The notes beneath the pieces are model-generated. The model saw only the letters and a program-made list of their open reading frames with translations. It made no database searches and was not told the DNA's origin. From an uncultured bacterium (GTDB lineage: Bacteria; Verrucomicrobiota; Kiritimatiellia; RFP12; UBA1067): a stretch of 37,173 bases of DNA. Shown here one piece after another: positions 6,647 through 13,651 of this stretch. The stretch spans positions 1 through 37,173 of the forward strand of contig CADCOC010000039.1 of assembly GCA_902802945.1 (NCBI GenBank), written 5' to 3'. The position numbers and the translations under genes are program-made. Each line of letters begins with the position of its first letter. Within the stretch, counting starts at the first letter, position 1.

Positions 6647-6917
6647 TTTTTTGTGCAGATGCGAGTTTGTCGCATCTGTTGCGTTTATTGTTTTTGAGGG
6701 CTGTGAAAATTGTCCGAGAAAGGAAGTGAAGAAATGGATGAGAGCGGATGAGAGCAAGACTGGATATGGTGTGACGCACACGTTGAGTGAAACCGCCGAA
6801 TTGCTGGGGATTTCGCGCGAGCGGGTGAGGCAGATCGAGAAGAAGGCGCTGGAAAAGGTGCGGATGCAGCTGAAGTTGCGTTACGGCATCACGACTTTGT
6901 CGGAAATTCTCGGATAG
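6647..6917 (+). repeat. Repeat copy 2: hairpin plus complete mini sigma region-4 gene
   Basis: Bases 6647-6745 are identical to 4315-4413. The block starts 11 bases after the stop of the GP88-like gene and contains the hairpin CAGATGCGA (6656-6664)/TCGCATCTG (6670-6678), then AGGAAG and the start codon of the mini sigma gene. The downstream coding part differs from copy 1 at about one base in ten. Confidence 0.85.
6738..6917 (+). CDS. Stand-alone sigma-70 region 4-like mini-protein
   Basis: This 59-residue protein is almost entirely a sigma-70 region 4 helix-turn-helix: TLSETAELLGISRERVRQIE followed by KKALEKVRMQLKLRYG. The RERVRQIE core is the signature of primary sigma factors that contacts the -35 element. 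No region 2 is present in this frame. Split sigma factors exist (SigO with RsoA in Bacillus), and phages encode region-4 mimics, so it could pair with the sigma-like protein at 2623-3342 or modulate RpoD; both are inference. AGGAAG lies 11 bases before the ATG. The frame is also open upstream through the conserved block, so a longer form starting further left is possible. Confidence 0.6.
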   Translation: MRADESKTGYGVTHTLSETAELLGISRERVRQIEKKALEKVRMQLKLRYGITTLSEILG

Positions 6918-6923
6918 GTAACC

Positions 6924-6980
6924 ATGCAAAAGTACATGGGTGATGGATACCCACATGAGCGAAGCAGAAAGGAGAAATGA
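6924..6980 (+). pseudogene. 18-codon stub before the next gene
   Basis: ATG 6924 opens MQKYMGDGYPHERSRKEK, whose TGA (6978-6980) abuts the ATG at 6981 and lies over that gene's ribosome binding site. It may be a leader peptide or the remains of a deleted gene. There is no ribosome binding site of its own beyond GGTAAC. Confidence 0.3.
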
Positions 6981-7220
6981 ATGGATTTAGAAACAGAGAG
7001 GCTGATTGACGAATCCCGGTCAAAGATGGAGGCGATCGTGTTCCTTAAAGACGGGACTGTTGAAAAGGTGGAGACTCCATACGGGAAGGAAATCCCTGAA
7101 TGTGACCGCAGCCAGAATGTCCAGAGCCTCGTGGAAATGTATCGCGATTGGCCGCATAAGGGCTCGGCCCGGCTCTTCGCTTATCCTGACGGTAGCTTCG
7201 GCGCGGCCATTGACGAGTGA
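6981..7220 (+). CDS. Small acidic protein of unknown function
   Basis: This 79-residue protein is preceded by a good site (AAAGGAG, 6968-6974). It contains SKMEAIVFLKDGTVEKVETP and ends with LFAYPDGSFGAAIDE. It has no signal peptide, membrane segment or motif I recognise. The strand-turn-strand pattern with two xxDGxx turns suggests a small beta-rich fold. It follows the mini sigma gene by 64 bases. Confidence 0.55.
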   Translation: MDLETERLIDESRSKMEAIVFLKDGTVEKVETPYGKEIPECDRSQNVQSLVEMYRDWPHKGSARLFAYPDGSFGAAIDE

Positions 7221-7313
7221 AGCGTCGGCTCGATGCCCAGTGAATGACCACAGACCGGAATTTGCCGGAATTTGTGAAGTAAGGAAGTAAGCCTCAGTAA
7301 GCCTCTCTCCGCC

Positions 7314-7328
7314 GATTTTTGCTATACT
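7314..7328 (+). promoter_or_regulatory. Extended -10 promoter
   Basis: Five T residues, TGC, then TATACT (7323-7328), in the same 18-base context as the promoter at 4571. GGAGG follows at 7338-7342, so a transcript from here carries a strong ribosome binding site for the short frame at 7350. Confidence 0.55.
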
Positions 7329-7349
7329 ATAACTGTCGGAGGAAAACAG

Positions 7350-7391
7350 ATGAGTACGAAATGCAGCTGGCTTGTGGCAAATGTCGATTGA
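7350..7391 (+). pseudogene. 13-codon stub with strong promoter and ribosome binding site
   Basis: ATG 7350 lies 7 bases after GGAGG and about 20 bases after a good extended -10 box, yet the frame (MSTKCSWLVANVD) stops after 13 codons. It is either a leader peptide or the start of a gene whose body has been deleted. About 100 bases without a gene follow, to the next stub. Confidence 0.35.
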
Positions 7392-7431
7392 AAAGGACGC
7401 CGCATTTGAGACTCCCTTCGTACCGGAAAAA

Positions 7432-7440
7432 TGATATACT
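7432..7440 (+). promoter_or_regulatory. Extended -10 promoter before the flavoprotein region
   Basis: TGA-TATACT (7432-7440) is an extended -10 box. Downstream lie a small dyad (GTGCG/CGCAC, near 7452-7465) and AAAGGAG at 7480-7486, which serves the ATG at 7495. It probably drives the long run of overlapping genes that follows. Confidence 0.5.
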
Positions 7441-7494
7441 ATTTGAGCCATGTGCGCTGGCGCACTGATTCTAAAACCTAAAGGAGATTTAGTC

Positions 7495-7629
7495 ATGCCA
7501 ATGAAGAAGACAGTTAAGAAAATCAAAAACGTGCTGATTACTTCAGCGTCGTTCCGTCCGAACTCCAACTCCCATGCGCTCTGCCAAAGAGTCGCGAAGG
7601 GTGCCTTTGATCTCGGTAGGAGGATATGA
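7495..7629 (+). pseudogene. N-terminal stub of an NADPH-dependent FMN reductase-like flavoprotein
   Basis: The 44-residue frame contains NVLITSASFRPNSNSHALCQ, which matches the phosphate-binding N-terminus of the flavodoxin-like FMN reductase family (VLxISxSPRxNSNS). It then runs VAKGAFDLGRRI and stops, where a complete protein has about 180 residues. The last codons are the AGGAGG ribosome binding site (7618-7623) of the next gene, at 7631, so the body has been deleted up to that site. A complete relative is at 17701. The stub keeps AAAGGAG and may still be translated. Confidence 0.7.
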
Positions 7630-7630
7630 A

Positions 7631-8968
7631 ATGAAAGTCCTGTTGGTTATACTTGGTATCGTCGTCGTTGCCGCGATTGCGGTGGTGGCGGGGTGCCGAA
7701 TACTGGCAAGTCGCTCGACGGAGGCGACTGTGGCGCTGACGGCAAAGGTGCCGGGCAAGGTCGCGGTTGTCTATTATTCCCAATCGAAGGTCAGCAACAC
7801 GGCGACTGTCGCGAAGTGGATCGCCAAGCACACGGGCGGCGAACTTGTCCCGATCGAGACCGTCGAGGCGTATCCAGACGCCTACGGAGACACACTCAAG
7901 GCCGCGAAGAAGGACATGGAGAACGGTGGAACGCGTGCGATCAAGGCTGTCCCCCCGCTCGACGGCTACGACGTGGTGTTCATCGGCTCGCCGATCTGGT
8001 ACGGAACGTACGCGCCCCCGGTCGCGGAATTCTTCAAGACGCATTCGTTCGCAGGCAAGACGGTCGTGCCGTTCTGCACGCACGGCGGCGGAGGCGCGGG
8101 ACGCTACTTCGTGGACGTGCGCAAGGCGTGTCCTGCCGCGACGGTCAAGGAAGGCCTGACGATTCGCGGCTCGAACCAGGTCGAGCGCCGCTTGGGCACG
8201 GGCGTGACGGTGCATCATACGGAAGACGACGTCGTCAATTGGCTCAACGCGGTTTTCGCCGCGACAGCCACTTCCGCGACAACGGGAGGCGCGCTGGGCT
8301 TCCAGACGGACACGTTCAAGACCAAGGAAGGCAAGGAGGTCGCGATCACGGCGATCAAGCACGCCAGCCTGCGCATCCAGTACGACGGGCTTGAAATCCA
8401 GGTCGATCCCGTGGCAAAGTACGCGCCCGAGACGGACTATTCGAAGTTTCCCAAGGCCGACGTCATCCTCGTCACCCACGAGCATTTCGACCACTTTGAC
8501 CGAGACACCATCGCCGCGCTGAAGAAGGACGGCACGCAGATTATTGCGAATCCTGCCGTCCAGAAGATGCTCGGCTCCGGCACGGCGCTCACGAACGGCG
8601 AACAGCGCATGATCGCAAAAGACATCAAACTGGACGCCGTCCCTGCCTACAACACCACGCCGGGGCATACGCAGTTTCATCCCAAGGGACGCGACAACGG
8701 GTACGTATTGACAATCGACGGACTTCGCATCTACATCGCCGGCGACACCGAGGACATCCCGGAGATGGCGTCCCTTAAGGACATCGACGTTGCCTTTCTG
8801 CCCTGCAACCAGCCATATACGATGACGCCGGAGCAGGTCGCGAAGGCGGCGCGGACAATCAAGCCAAAGGTGTTGTTCCCCTATCACTATTCCAGCACAC
8901 CGATCAAGAACGCCGTAGAACTCCTCGCCGGGAGCGGGATCGACGTGCGCATCAGGAACTACCAGTAA
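7631..8968 (+). CDS. Lipoprotein flavodoxin fused to a UlaG-like metallo-beta-lactamase-fold domain
   Basis: This 445-residue protein begins with a hydrophobic helix ending in VAGC (19-22), a plausible lipobox. Residues 43-200 form a flavodoxin-like domain: VVYYSQSKVSNTA carries the FMN phosphate loop and FIGSPIWYGTYAPP is the second FMN loop. Residues 215-445 form a metallo-beta-lactamase fold with THEHFDHFD (HxHxDH) near 281-289 and AGDTED near 370, most like the UlaG/L-type hydrolase group. Flavodiiron proteins carry the same two folds in the opposite order. AGGAGG precedes the start. The stop overlaps the SDR gene's ATG (TAATG). Activity unknown; an extracytoplasmic redox or hydrolase role is inference. 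Confidence 0.8.
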   Translation: MKVLLVILGIVVVAAIAVVAGCRILASRSTEATVALTAKVPGKVAVVYYSQSKVSNTATVAKWIAKHTGGELVPIETVEAYPDAYGDTLKAAKKDMENGGTRAIKAVPPLDGYDVVFIGSPIWYGTYAPPVAEFFKTHSFAGKTVVPFCTHGGGGAGRYFVDVRKACPAATVKEGLTIRGSNQVERRLGTGVTVHHTEDDVVNWLNAVFAATATSATTGGALGFQTDTFKTKEGKEVAITAIKHASLRIQYDGLEIQVDPVAKYAPETDYSKFPKADVILVTHEHFDHFDRDTIAALKKDGTQIIANPAVQKMLGSGTALTNGEQRMIAKDIKLDAVPAYNTTPGHTQFHPKGRDNGYVLTIDGLRIYIAGDTEDIPEMASLKDIDVAFLPCNQPYTMTPEQVAKAARTIKPKVLFPYHYSSTPIKNAVELLAGSGIDVRIRNYQ

Positions 8969-9675
8969 TGGACTTCAAAGACAAGGTTGTCGTCATCACC
9001 GGCGGGGCGCAGGGCATTGGCAAGTGCATCGCCGAGTGCTTCGCGCGCGAAGGCGCGAAGGTTTATGTCATTGACATCCAGCAAGGGCCGTGGTTCGTCG
9101 GCGACCTTGCGGACAAGGCGACGCTTGAGCGCTTCGCTGGCGATGTCATCGCAAAGAGCGGAAAGGTCGATGTTCTCGTCAACAACGCGATGCCGCTCTT
9201 CAAGGGCATCGACGAATGCACGTACGAGGAGTTTGCCTACGCCCAGGCCGTCGGCGTAGTTGCGCCGTTCTATCTCGCGAAGCTGTTCAAGGACAGATTC
9301 GCCGAGGGAGCGTCCATCATCAACATCTCGTCATCACGCGACAGGATGAGCCAGCCGCAGAGCGAGAGCTACACCGCCGCCAAGGGCGGAATCGCCGCGC
9401 TCACGCACGCGCTCGCCGCCAGCCTCGCCGGACGCGTCCGCGTCAACTCGATTTCGCCCGGATGGATAGACACGTCGTTCAAAACCTACGACGGCCCGGA
9501 TGCCTCGCAGCACTTCGCCGGGCGCGTCGGCAATCCAATGGACATCGCGAACATGGTTCTCTACCTCGCCTCCGACAAGGCGGGCTTCATCACGGGCGAG
9601 AACATCTGTATCGACGGCGGCATGACCCGCAACATGATCTACCACAACGACAATGGCTGGAGGCTGGAGAAATGA
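8968..9675 (+). CDS. Short-chain dehydrogenase/reductase (SDR)
   Basis: This 235-residue protein has all classical SDR marks: the nucleotide loop TGGAQGIG near residues 11-18, NNA near 73, the catalytic Ser in ISSS, YTAAKGG with the catalytic Tyr and Lys near 133-138, and SPGWIDT after the catalytic strand. Length is normal. It reduces or oxidises an alcohol or ketone with NAD(P); the substrate cannot be told. It overlaps the upstream stop by one base and the downstream gene by ATGA (9672-9675), so it is in the same operon as the flavodoxin fusion and the exporter. Confidence 0.9.
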   Translation: MDFKDKVVVITGGAQGIGKCIAECFAREGAKVYVIDIQQGPWFVGDLADKATLERFAGDVIAKSGKVDVLVNNAMPLFKGIDECTYEEFAYAQAVGVVAPFYLAKLFKDRFAEGASIINISSSRDRMSQPQSESYTAAKGGIAALTHALAASLAGRVRVNSISPGWIDTSFKTYDGPDASQHFAGRVGNPMDIANMVLYLASDKAGFITGENICIDGGMTRNMIYHNDNGWRLEK

Positions 9676-10805
9676 AAAAGGTACTGATGGCAGTGTGTGC
9701 GGTGGGACTTCTCGCGGCCGCGTGGTATCTCTGGCTGTCGCCTGTCGTGGTTGAGACATGTGCGCCGTCGTGTGAGAGCTTTTCGGACGGAGTCTTCGGG
9801 ACGGGGACTCTTGAGGCGAAAAACCGCGTGTCCATCAGTCCGCGCAGCACGGGACAGATTGTGAAGCTTTACGCCGACCAGGGCGACGAGATCAAGAAGG
9901 GCGAGCCCCTGGTCGAACTGTTTTCCGACGACATCGTGCAGCAGTTGAAGGTTGCGCAGGCGGAGCTGGCAGTTGCACAGGAGGCTGTGAAGAGAATCGA
10001 GACTGAAATCGTCTCGGCCAAGGCGACGCTTGACCTGGCGGAGTCCAGCCACAGTCGCGTCGAGGCGCTTTTCCGGAAGGATTTCAAACCGAAGGCCGAG
10101 TACGAAAAGGCACTAGCGGCGCGCGATGTCGCACGTGCGGTCTACAATCAAGTTGCTGCGCGAAAACACGAAGCGGAACTGACGGTTGTCCGCCATAATG
10201 CGCAGATCGAGTATTGGAAGGTGAAGCTCTCCGAGACGAAGTTGCTCGCACCGTTCGACGGATATGTCGTGCGCCGGAACCGAGAACTCGGCGCGGTCGT
10301 GAATCCTGGCGTGTCGATCATGGATGTTGTTGACCGAAGCGAGATCTGGGCGTCCGTGTGGGTGGACGAGGTGCGCTTTGCGGACATCCAACCCGGCCAG
10401 CGCGCGGAAATCGAGCTGAGGGCGTTGAAGGGAAGGAAAATCGGCGGTGTCGTCCGCAGACTGGCGCGAGAGACGGATCGCGAGACGCGCGAACATCTCG
10501 TGGACATCGCGCTTGAGAGCCTGCCGGAGACGTGGTCGCTCGGAGAACGACTTGAGGCGATGATTGCCGTCGGCGCCGAGGAAAATCGCCTCGCGGTGCC
10601 GTCTTCACTGGTTCGATGGAAAGACGGAGCTCCTTTCCTGCTTGTCTTGCACGGCGGGCGCATCTGCCGCCAGCCGGTCAAACTCGGCGTTCGCACGCCC
10701 ACAAAGACGGAAATCCTCACGGGCCTTGAGGAAGACGATCTTGTCGTTTGCGGGAATGACGGCAATCTCGGATATGTTGGGCGAAGGGCAAAGACGGCGA
10801 AATGA
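9672..10805 (+). CDS. HlyD-type periplasmic adaptor (membrane fusion) subunit of an ABC exporter
   Basis: This 377-residue protein has an N-terminal membrane anchor (about 4-22), then GTGTLEAKNRVSISPRSTGQ and a lipoyl-like half (VKLYADQGDEIKKGEPLVEL). A long helical hairpin spans about residues 95-180, then the second lipoyl half (LLAPFDGYVVRRNRELGAVV) and a beta-barrel. This is the layout of DevB/MacA-type adaptors that link an inner-membrane ABC transporter to an outer-membrane channel. The ATGA overlap with the SDR gene and with the permease gene downstream shows an operon. No outer-membrane channel gene is nearby. Confidence 0.9.
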   Translation: MKKVLMAVCAVGLLAAAWYLWLSPVVVETCAPSCESFSDGVFGTGTLEAKNRVSISPRSTGQIVKLYADQGDEIKKGEPLVELFSDDIVQQLKVAQAELAVAQEAVKRIETEIVSAKATLDLAESSHSRVEALFRKDFKPKAEYEKALAARDVARAVYNQVAARKHEAELTVVRHNAQIEYWKVKLSETKLLAPFDGYVVRRNRELGAVVNPGVSIMDVVDRSEIWASVWVDEVRFADIQPGQRAEIELRALKGRKIGGVVRRLARETDRETREHLVDIALESLPETWSLGERLEAMIAVGAEENRLAVPSSLVRWKDGAPFLLVLHGGRICRQPVKLGVRTPTKTEILTGLEEDDLVVCGNDGNLGYVGRRAKTAK

Positions 10806-12007
10806 TGAATCTTGCCATCAAGGACATTCGGCACAAGCTCGGACGGTTCGTCCTCACGACGGTGGGGATGAGCCTTCTTCTGATGGTCGTCATGGGCATG
10901 GGCGGCATCTACCGGGGATTAGTCGAGGAGGCGACGCTCATTATTGACCGCTCGGACGCCGACATCTGGGTCGTGCAGAAGGAAACCAAGGGCCCGTTCG
11001 CGGAGGTGTCGACACTTCCCCGAAACATGGAGGAGCGTATCGCGGCGATGGAGGGCGTTGAATCCGCGCGTCCGTTCGTCTCGCATACGATCCAACGCGA
11101 TTATCACGGACGTGTTCTGCGGCTCACGGTACAGGGAATCCCGGACGACGGCTCGTGGCTGCCGCTTGTCAGGGGACGGCCTCTTTCCTGTGGGCATTTC
11201 GAGATGCTGGCGGACAAGTCCGCAAAGCTTCCCCTGGGCTCGGAGCTCAGGCTCGGCAATGACACGTACAAGGTCGTGGGCATAACGGAGAGACTCAACT
11301 CTCCGGCGGGGGATGCGATGGTATTCGTTTCGCTCAACGACGCGCTTGCGATCCGCGACCACCAGCCCGGCGAGGCGATACGCCACGAACGCGAGGCCCG
11401 CGTACGGCGCTTCGAGCATGTCGCGTACGGTAGCACGGCGGTTGACCATGCAGAGACTTTGCGTAGTGCGAGAGAGCGTCCGGCTGCTCTGCCGGGTCTT
11501 CGCATCGGCGCGGTTCTCGTCAAGGTGCGGCCAGGTTGGGATGTCGAGGATGTCAGGCGGCGCATTTCCGCGCTCCCTGACGTCATGGCCTACACGGCTG
11601 ACGGGCAGCGCGAGATCATGCTGGGCGGCGTCGTCGCGCGCTCGCGTCGTCAGCAGGCGCTTTTCCGCAAGATACTCGGAGCCGTCTCGGCGGTCGTCAT
11701 GATGCTTGTCCTCTACACGCTGACGCTGGACAAGATACACGACATCGCCATGCTCAAGCTGCTTGGCGCGCGGCAAGGCGTAATCGTGGGGATGATCCTT
11801 CAGCAGGCATTGCTCATCGGGTGTCTCTCCTTTGCGCTCGCCTGTCTCATAGGCAATTGGGCCTATCCGCATTTTCCGAGGCGCGTGGTGATCGTTCGCG
11901 GCGATCAGGTTGTGCTCTTTGCCGTCGTTGTCGGGATTTCTGCACTCGCCAGTCTTATCGGTATCCGCAAGGCGCTGCGGACGGACGTGGGGGAGGTGCT
12001 GTCATGA
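10802..12007 (+). CDS. FtsX/MacB-type ABC transporter permease (DevC-like)
   Basis: This 401-residue membrane protein has one N-terminal transmembrane helix (about 15-38), a large extracytoplasmic domain (about 40-270) and three C-terminal helices (about 290-310, 328-348, 365-385), the four-helix topology of MacB/DevC permeases. IHDIAMLKLLGAR is the cytoplasmic coupling segment typical of FtsX-like domains. The first ATG at 10802 overlaps the adaptor stop; a second ATG follows at once. It overlaps the ATPase gene by ATGA. With its neighbours it should export a lipid-like or peptide substrate; the substrate is unknown. Confidence 0.88.
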   Translation: MMNLAIKDIRHKLGRFVLTTVGMSLLLMVVMGMGGIYRGLVEEATLIIDRSDADIWVVQKETKGPFAEVSTLPRNMEERIAAMEGVESARPFVSHTIQRDYHGRVLRLTVQGIPDDGSWLPLVRGRPLSCGHFEMLADKSAKLPLGSELRLGNDTYKVVGITERLNSPAGDAMVFVSLNDALAIRDHQPGEAIRHEREARVRRFEHVAYGSTAVDHAETLRSARERPAALPGLRIGAVLVKVRPGWDVEDVRRRISALPDVMAYTADGQREIMLGGVVARSRRQQALFRKILGAVSAVVMMLVLYTLTLDKIHDIAMLKLLGARQGVIVGMILQQALLIGCLSFALACLIGNWAYPHFPRRVVIVRGDQVVLFAVVVGISALASLIGIRKALRTDVGEVLS

Positions 12008-12726
12008 AGGAAGCGCTGATCGCCGAAAACCTCTGCAAACACTATGGCAAGGGCAACACGTCCGTCGTCGCGCTTGACAACGTGTCGCTCGCGCTTCGCA
12101 CTGGGGAGGTCGTCGCCCTGCTCGGTCCGTCGGGTGCCGGGAAGTCAACGCTTCTGACGGCACTCGGCCTTATCCGTGCGCCGGACTCCGGATCTATCGC
12201 CATCGGCGGCCAGATCGTGTTCGATAACGGCTATCGGACGGATCCGGCCGCGTTCCGGCGCAAGCACCTGGGCTTCGTGTTCCAGCGGGCGAACCTACTG
12301 CCGTTTCTGACAGCGGAGGAGAACGTGCGTCTGCCGATGGAGCTGGACGGCCTTGGCGCTCGTGCGTCTGCTGCCCGCGCCCGCGAGCTCATCGAGAGCT
12401 TCGGTCTGGCGAATCGGCGCGACAATCTGCCTTCGGAGCTTTCAGGCGGGCAGCAGCAGCGCGTCGCCATAGCCCGCGCGCTGGCGAATCGCCCCGAACT
12501 GCTTTTCGCAGACGAGCCTACTGCGGCTCTTGACAGCGCCCTCGGGCGGCTTGTGATGGAGATGCTCAGGGATGTCGCGCACGAACATCAGACGGCGGTC
12601 CTCGTCGTCACGCACGACACGCGTGCGCTTGACGTCTTTGACCGTGTCCTGAAAATGGAAGACGGCCGCATCTGCGGACAGGAAAGATCCGCAGACGTTG
12701 CCAACGAAAGGAGTCGCAGGGAATGA
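12004..12726 (+). CDS. ABC transporter ATPase (DevA/LolD/MacB type)
   Basis: This 240-residue ATPase has the Walker A motif GPSGAGKST (41-49), a Q-loop (VFQRANLLPF), the signature LSGGQQQR near 146, Walker B with LLFADEPTAALD near 165-176, and the switch His in VVTHD. It is normal length for the LolD/MacB subfamily and pairs with the FtsX-type permease and HlyD adaptor directly upstream. The stop overlaps the ATG of the CrcB remnant (12723). It powers export from the inner membrane. Confidence 0.92.
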   Translation: MKEALIAENLCKHYGKGNTSVVALDNVSLALRTGEVVALLGPSGAGKSTLLTALGLIRAPDSGSIAIGGQIVFDNGYRTDPAAFRRKHLGFVFQRANLLPFLTAEENVRLPMELDGLGARASAARARELIESFGLANRRDNLPSELSGGQQQRVAIARALANRPELLFADEPTAALDSALGRLVMEMLRDVAHEHQTAVLVVTHDTRALDVFDRVLKMEDGRICGQERSADVANERSRRE

Positions 12727-12899
12727 ATGTGTTGATGGCCTTCCTCGGTGGTGGAACCGGTAGCGTTCTGCGATATCTCGTGGGAATTTGGATCGGCTCG
12801 GCGGCATTTCCGTGGGCAACGTTCGCCGTGAACGCCATCGGGAGCGTCGCAATCGGCATCGCGGCCGTAGCGCTTGGGTACTGGATTACAAGGCACTGA
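12723..12899 (+). pseudogene. crcB: CrcB/Fluc fluoride channel with internal deletion
   Basis: The 58-residue frame begins like CrcB: GGGTGSVLRYLVG, then FPWATFAVNAIGS, which carries the family's conserved Asn in transmembrane helix 2. Directly after GS it ends with VAIGIAAVALGYWITRH, which looks like the last part of helix 4 of the same family. A full CrcB has about 120-130 residues; the filter segment with TTFSTFS is missing. The ends of one gene thus seem joined in frame by deletion of its middle. It cannot be a working fluoride channel as it stands. Its ATG overlaps the ATPase stop. Confidence 0.65.
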
Positions 12900-12919
12900 A
12901 TGCCAGAAAGGGGATCGAA

Positions 12920-12958
12920 ATGAAGATAAGGACAAGTTCAACCGCGCTTAGGAACTAA
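12920..12958 (+). pseudogene. 12-codon stub
   Basis: ATG 12920 follows AAAGGGG at 12907-12913 and encodes only MKIRTSSTALRN before TAA, two bases before the next ATG at 12961. It may be a leader peptide or the remains of a deleted gene. I cannot assign a family. Confidence 0.3.
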
Positions 12959-12960
12959 CA

Positions 12961-13170
12961 ATGAAAGCCGCATCCAAACTCATCGCGCTTACGTCGCTCG
13001 GCCTAGCAATGTTGCTGGGCGGCGGATGCGCCAATCTAAAGGAGAACACAAAGATGGACTCCATCTATCAGTTCACGGCCAAAGGCCGCAACGGCAACAT
13101 CGTCAAGCGGTTTCATCCCACAACAACGCCCGAAACCATCGACGCGGAAATCGCGAAATTGCTGAAATGA
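12961..13170 (+). pseudogene. Glutathione peroxidase-like lipoprotein with internal deletion
   Basis: The 69-residue frame starts with a signal ending in LGGGC (lipobox near 20-24). Then MDSIYQFTAK matches the start of glutathione peroxidases (SIYDFTVK-type). Directly after it, GNIVKRFHPTTTPETIDAEI matches their very C-terminus. The catalytic Cys/Sec region (NVASxCG), the Gln and the Trp motifs, about 120 residues, are gone, and the two ends are fused in frame. GPx proteins carry a similar (D/R)xxGN turn at both ends, which may have served as the recombination point. Start and stop are intact, and the stop overlaps the next gene (ATGA, 13167). Confidence 0.7.
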
Positions 13171-13502
13171 CAATCGTAAAAATCACAGTTCTTGAAACTT
13201 CGCTGAAGAAGGACTTGGCCGACGAGTACGCCGTGCCAAATCTGGAACCCTGCCCGGTGCTCAAGCCGGGGCAGGTGTTCTACGCGACGAACACGTGTCC
13301 CAAGGGTATGTGCGACGCCGCGTGGCGCACGATCAACCAGTATGTCTTCGCCCTCGCCTGCGGAGTGCGCGAGTTCTACGGAGGCGGATGGATGAAGGAG
13401 CCTGGCAAGGTCATCACCTGCTGCAACGACGGCTTGCGTCCGGTGTATTTCAAGCTGGAGGCCACCAACGAACAGGCTGGGCCATTTCTCGGCAGGGACT
13501 GA
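13167..13502 (+). CDS. TIGR04076 family protein
   Basis: This 111-residue protein matches my memory of the TIGR04076 family: VKITVLETSLKKDLADEY at the start, EPCPVLKPGQVFYA, CDAAWRTINQYVFAL, and the C-terminal CCNDGLRPVYFKLEATN. The conserved cysteines in CP, GMCD and CCNDG suggest a metal or redox site, but the function is unknown. Members sit in redox gene sets in anaerobes, as here. It overlaps the stop of the GPx remnant and is followed by a truncated paralog. Confidence 0.8.
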   Translation: MTIVKITVLETSLKKDLADEYAVPNLEPCPVLKPGQVFYATNTCPKGMCDAAWRTINQYVFALACGVREFYGGGWMKEPGKVITCCNDGLRPVYFKLEATNEQAGPFLGRD

Positions 13503-13513
13503 AAGAGATAAAC

Positions 13514-13642
13514 ATGAAGAAGGTTAAAATCACAATTCTCAAGACGACACTCGACAAGGAACTTGCGGCGGAATACGGCATCGACGGGCTGACCGCCTGT
13601 CCGGTGACGAAAGCGACCTTCGATCATGGCAGGAGGATATGA
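13514..13642 (+). pseudogene. N-terminal stub of a second TIGR04076 gene
   Basis: The 42-residue frame MKKVKITILKTTLDKELAAE continues YGIDGLTACP, clearly paralogous to the complete TIGR04076 protein just upstream, but breaks off after CP and ends VTKATFDHGRRI. The last codons are the AGGAGG site (13631-13636) used by the next gene. The stub at 7495 ends in the same way (GRRI plus GGNAGGAGGATATGA). The remaining 70 residues are deleted. The ATG at 13514 follows AAAGAGAT. Confidence 0.7.
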
Positions 13643-13651
13643 TGGCAGGGC

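Noticed and set aside
5700..7330. Hairpins between small genes as integron attC sites
   Set aside because: The hairpins lack the GTTRRRY/RYYYAAC ends of attC sites and there is no integrase gene in the window.
12901..12960. Fluoride riboswitch near the CrcB remnant
   Set aside because: The remnant is coupled to the ATPase gene by overlap, and no riboswitch-like fold with the usual conserved bases is seen upstream or downstream.
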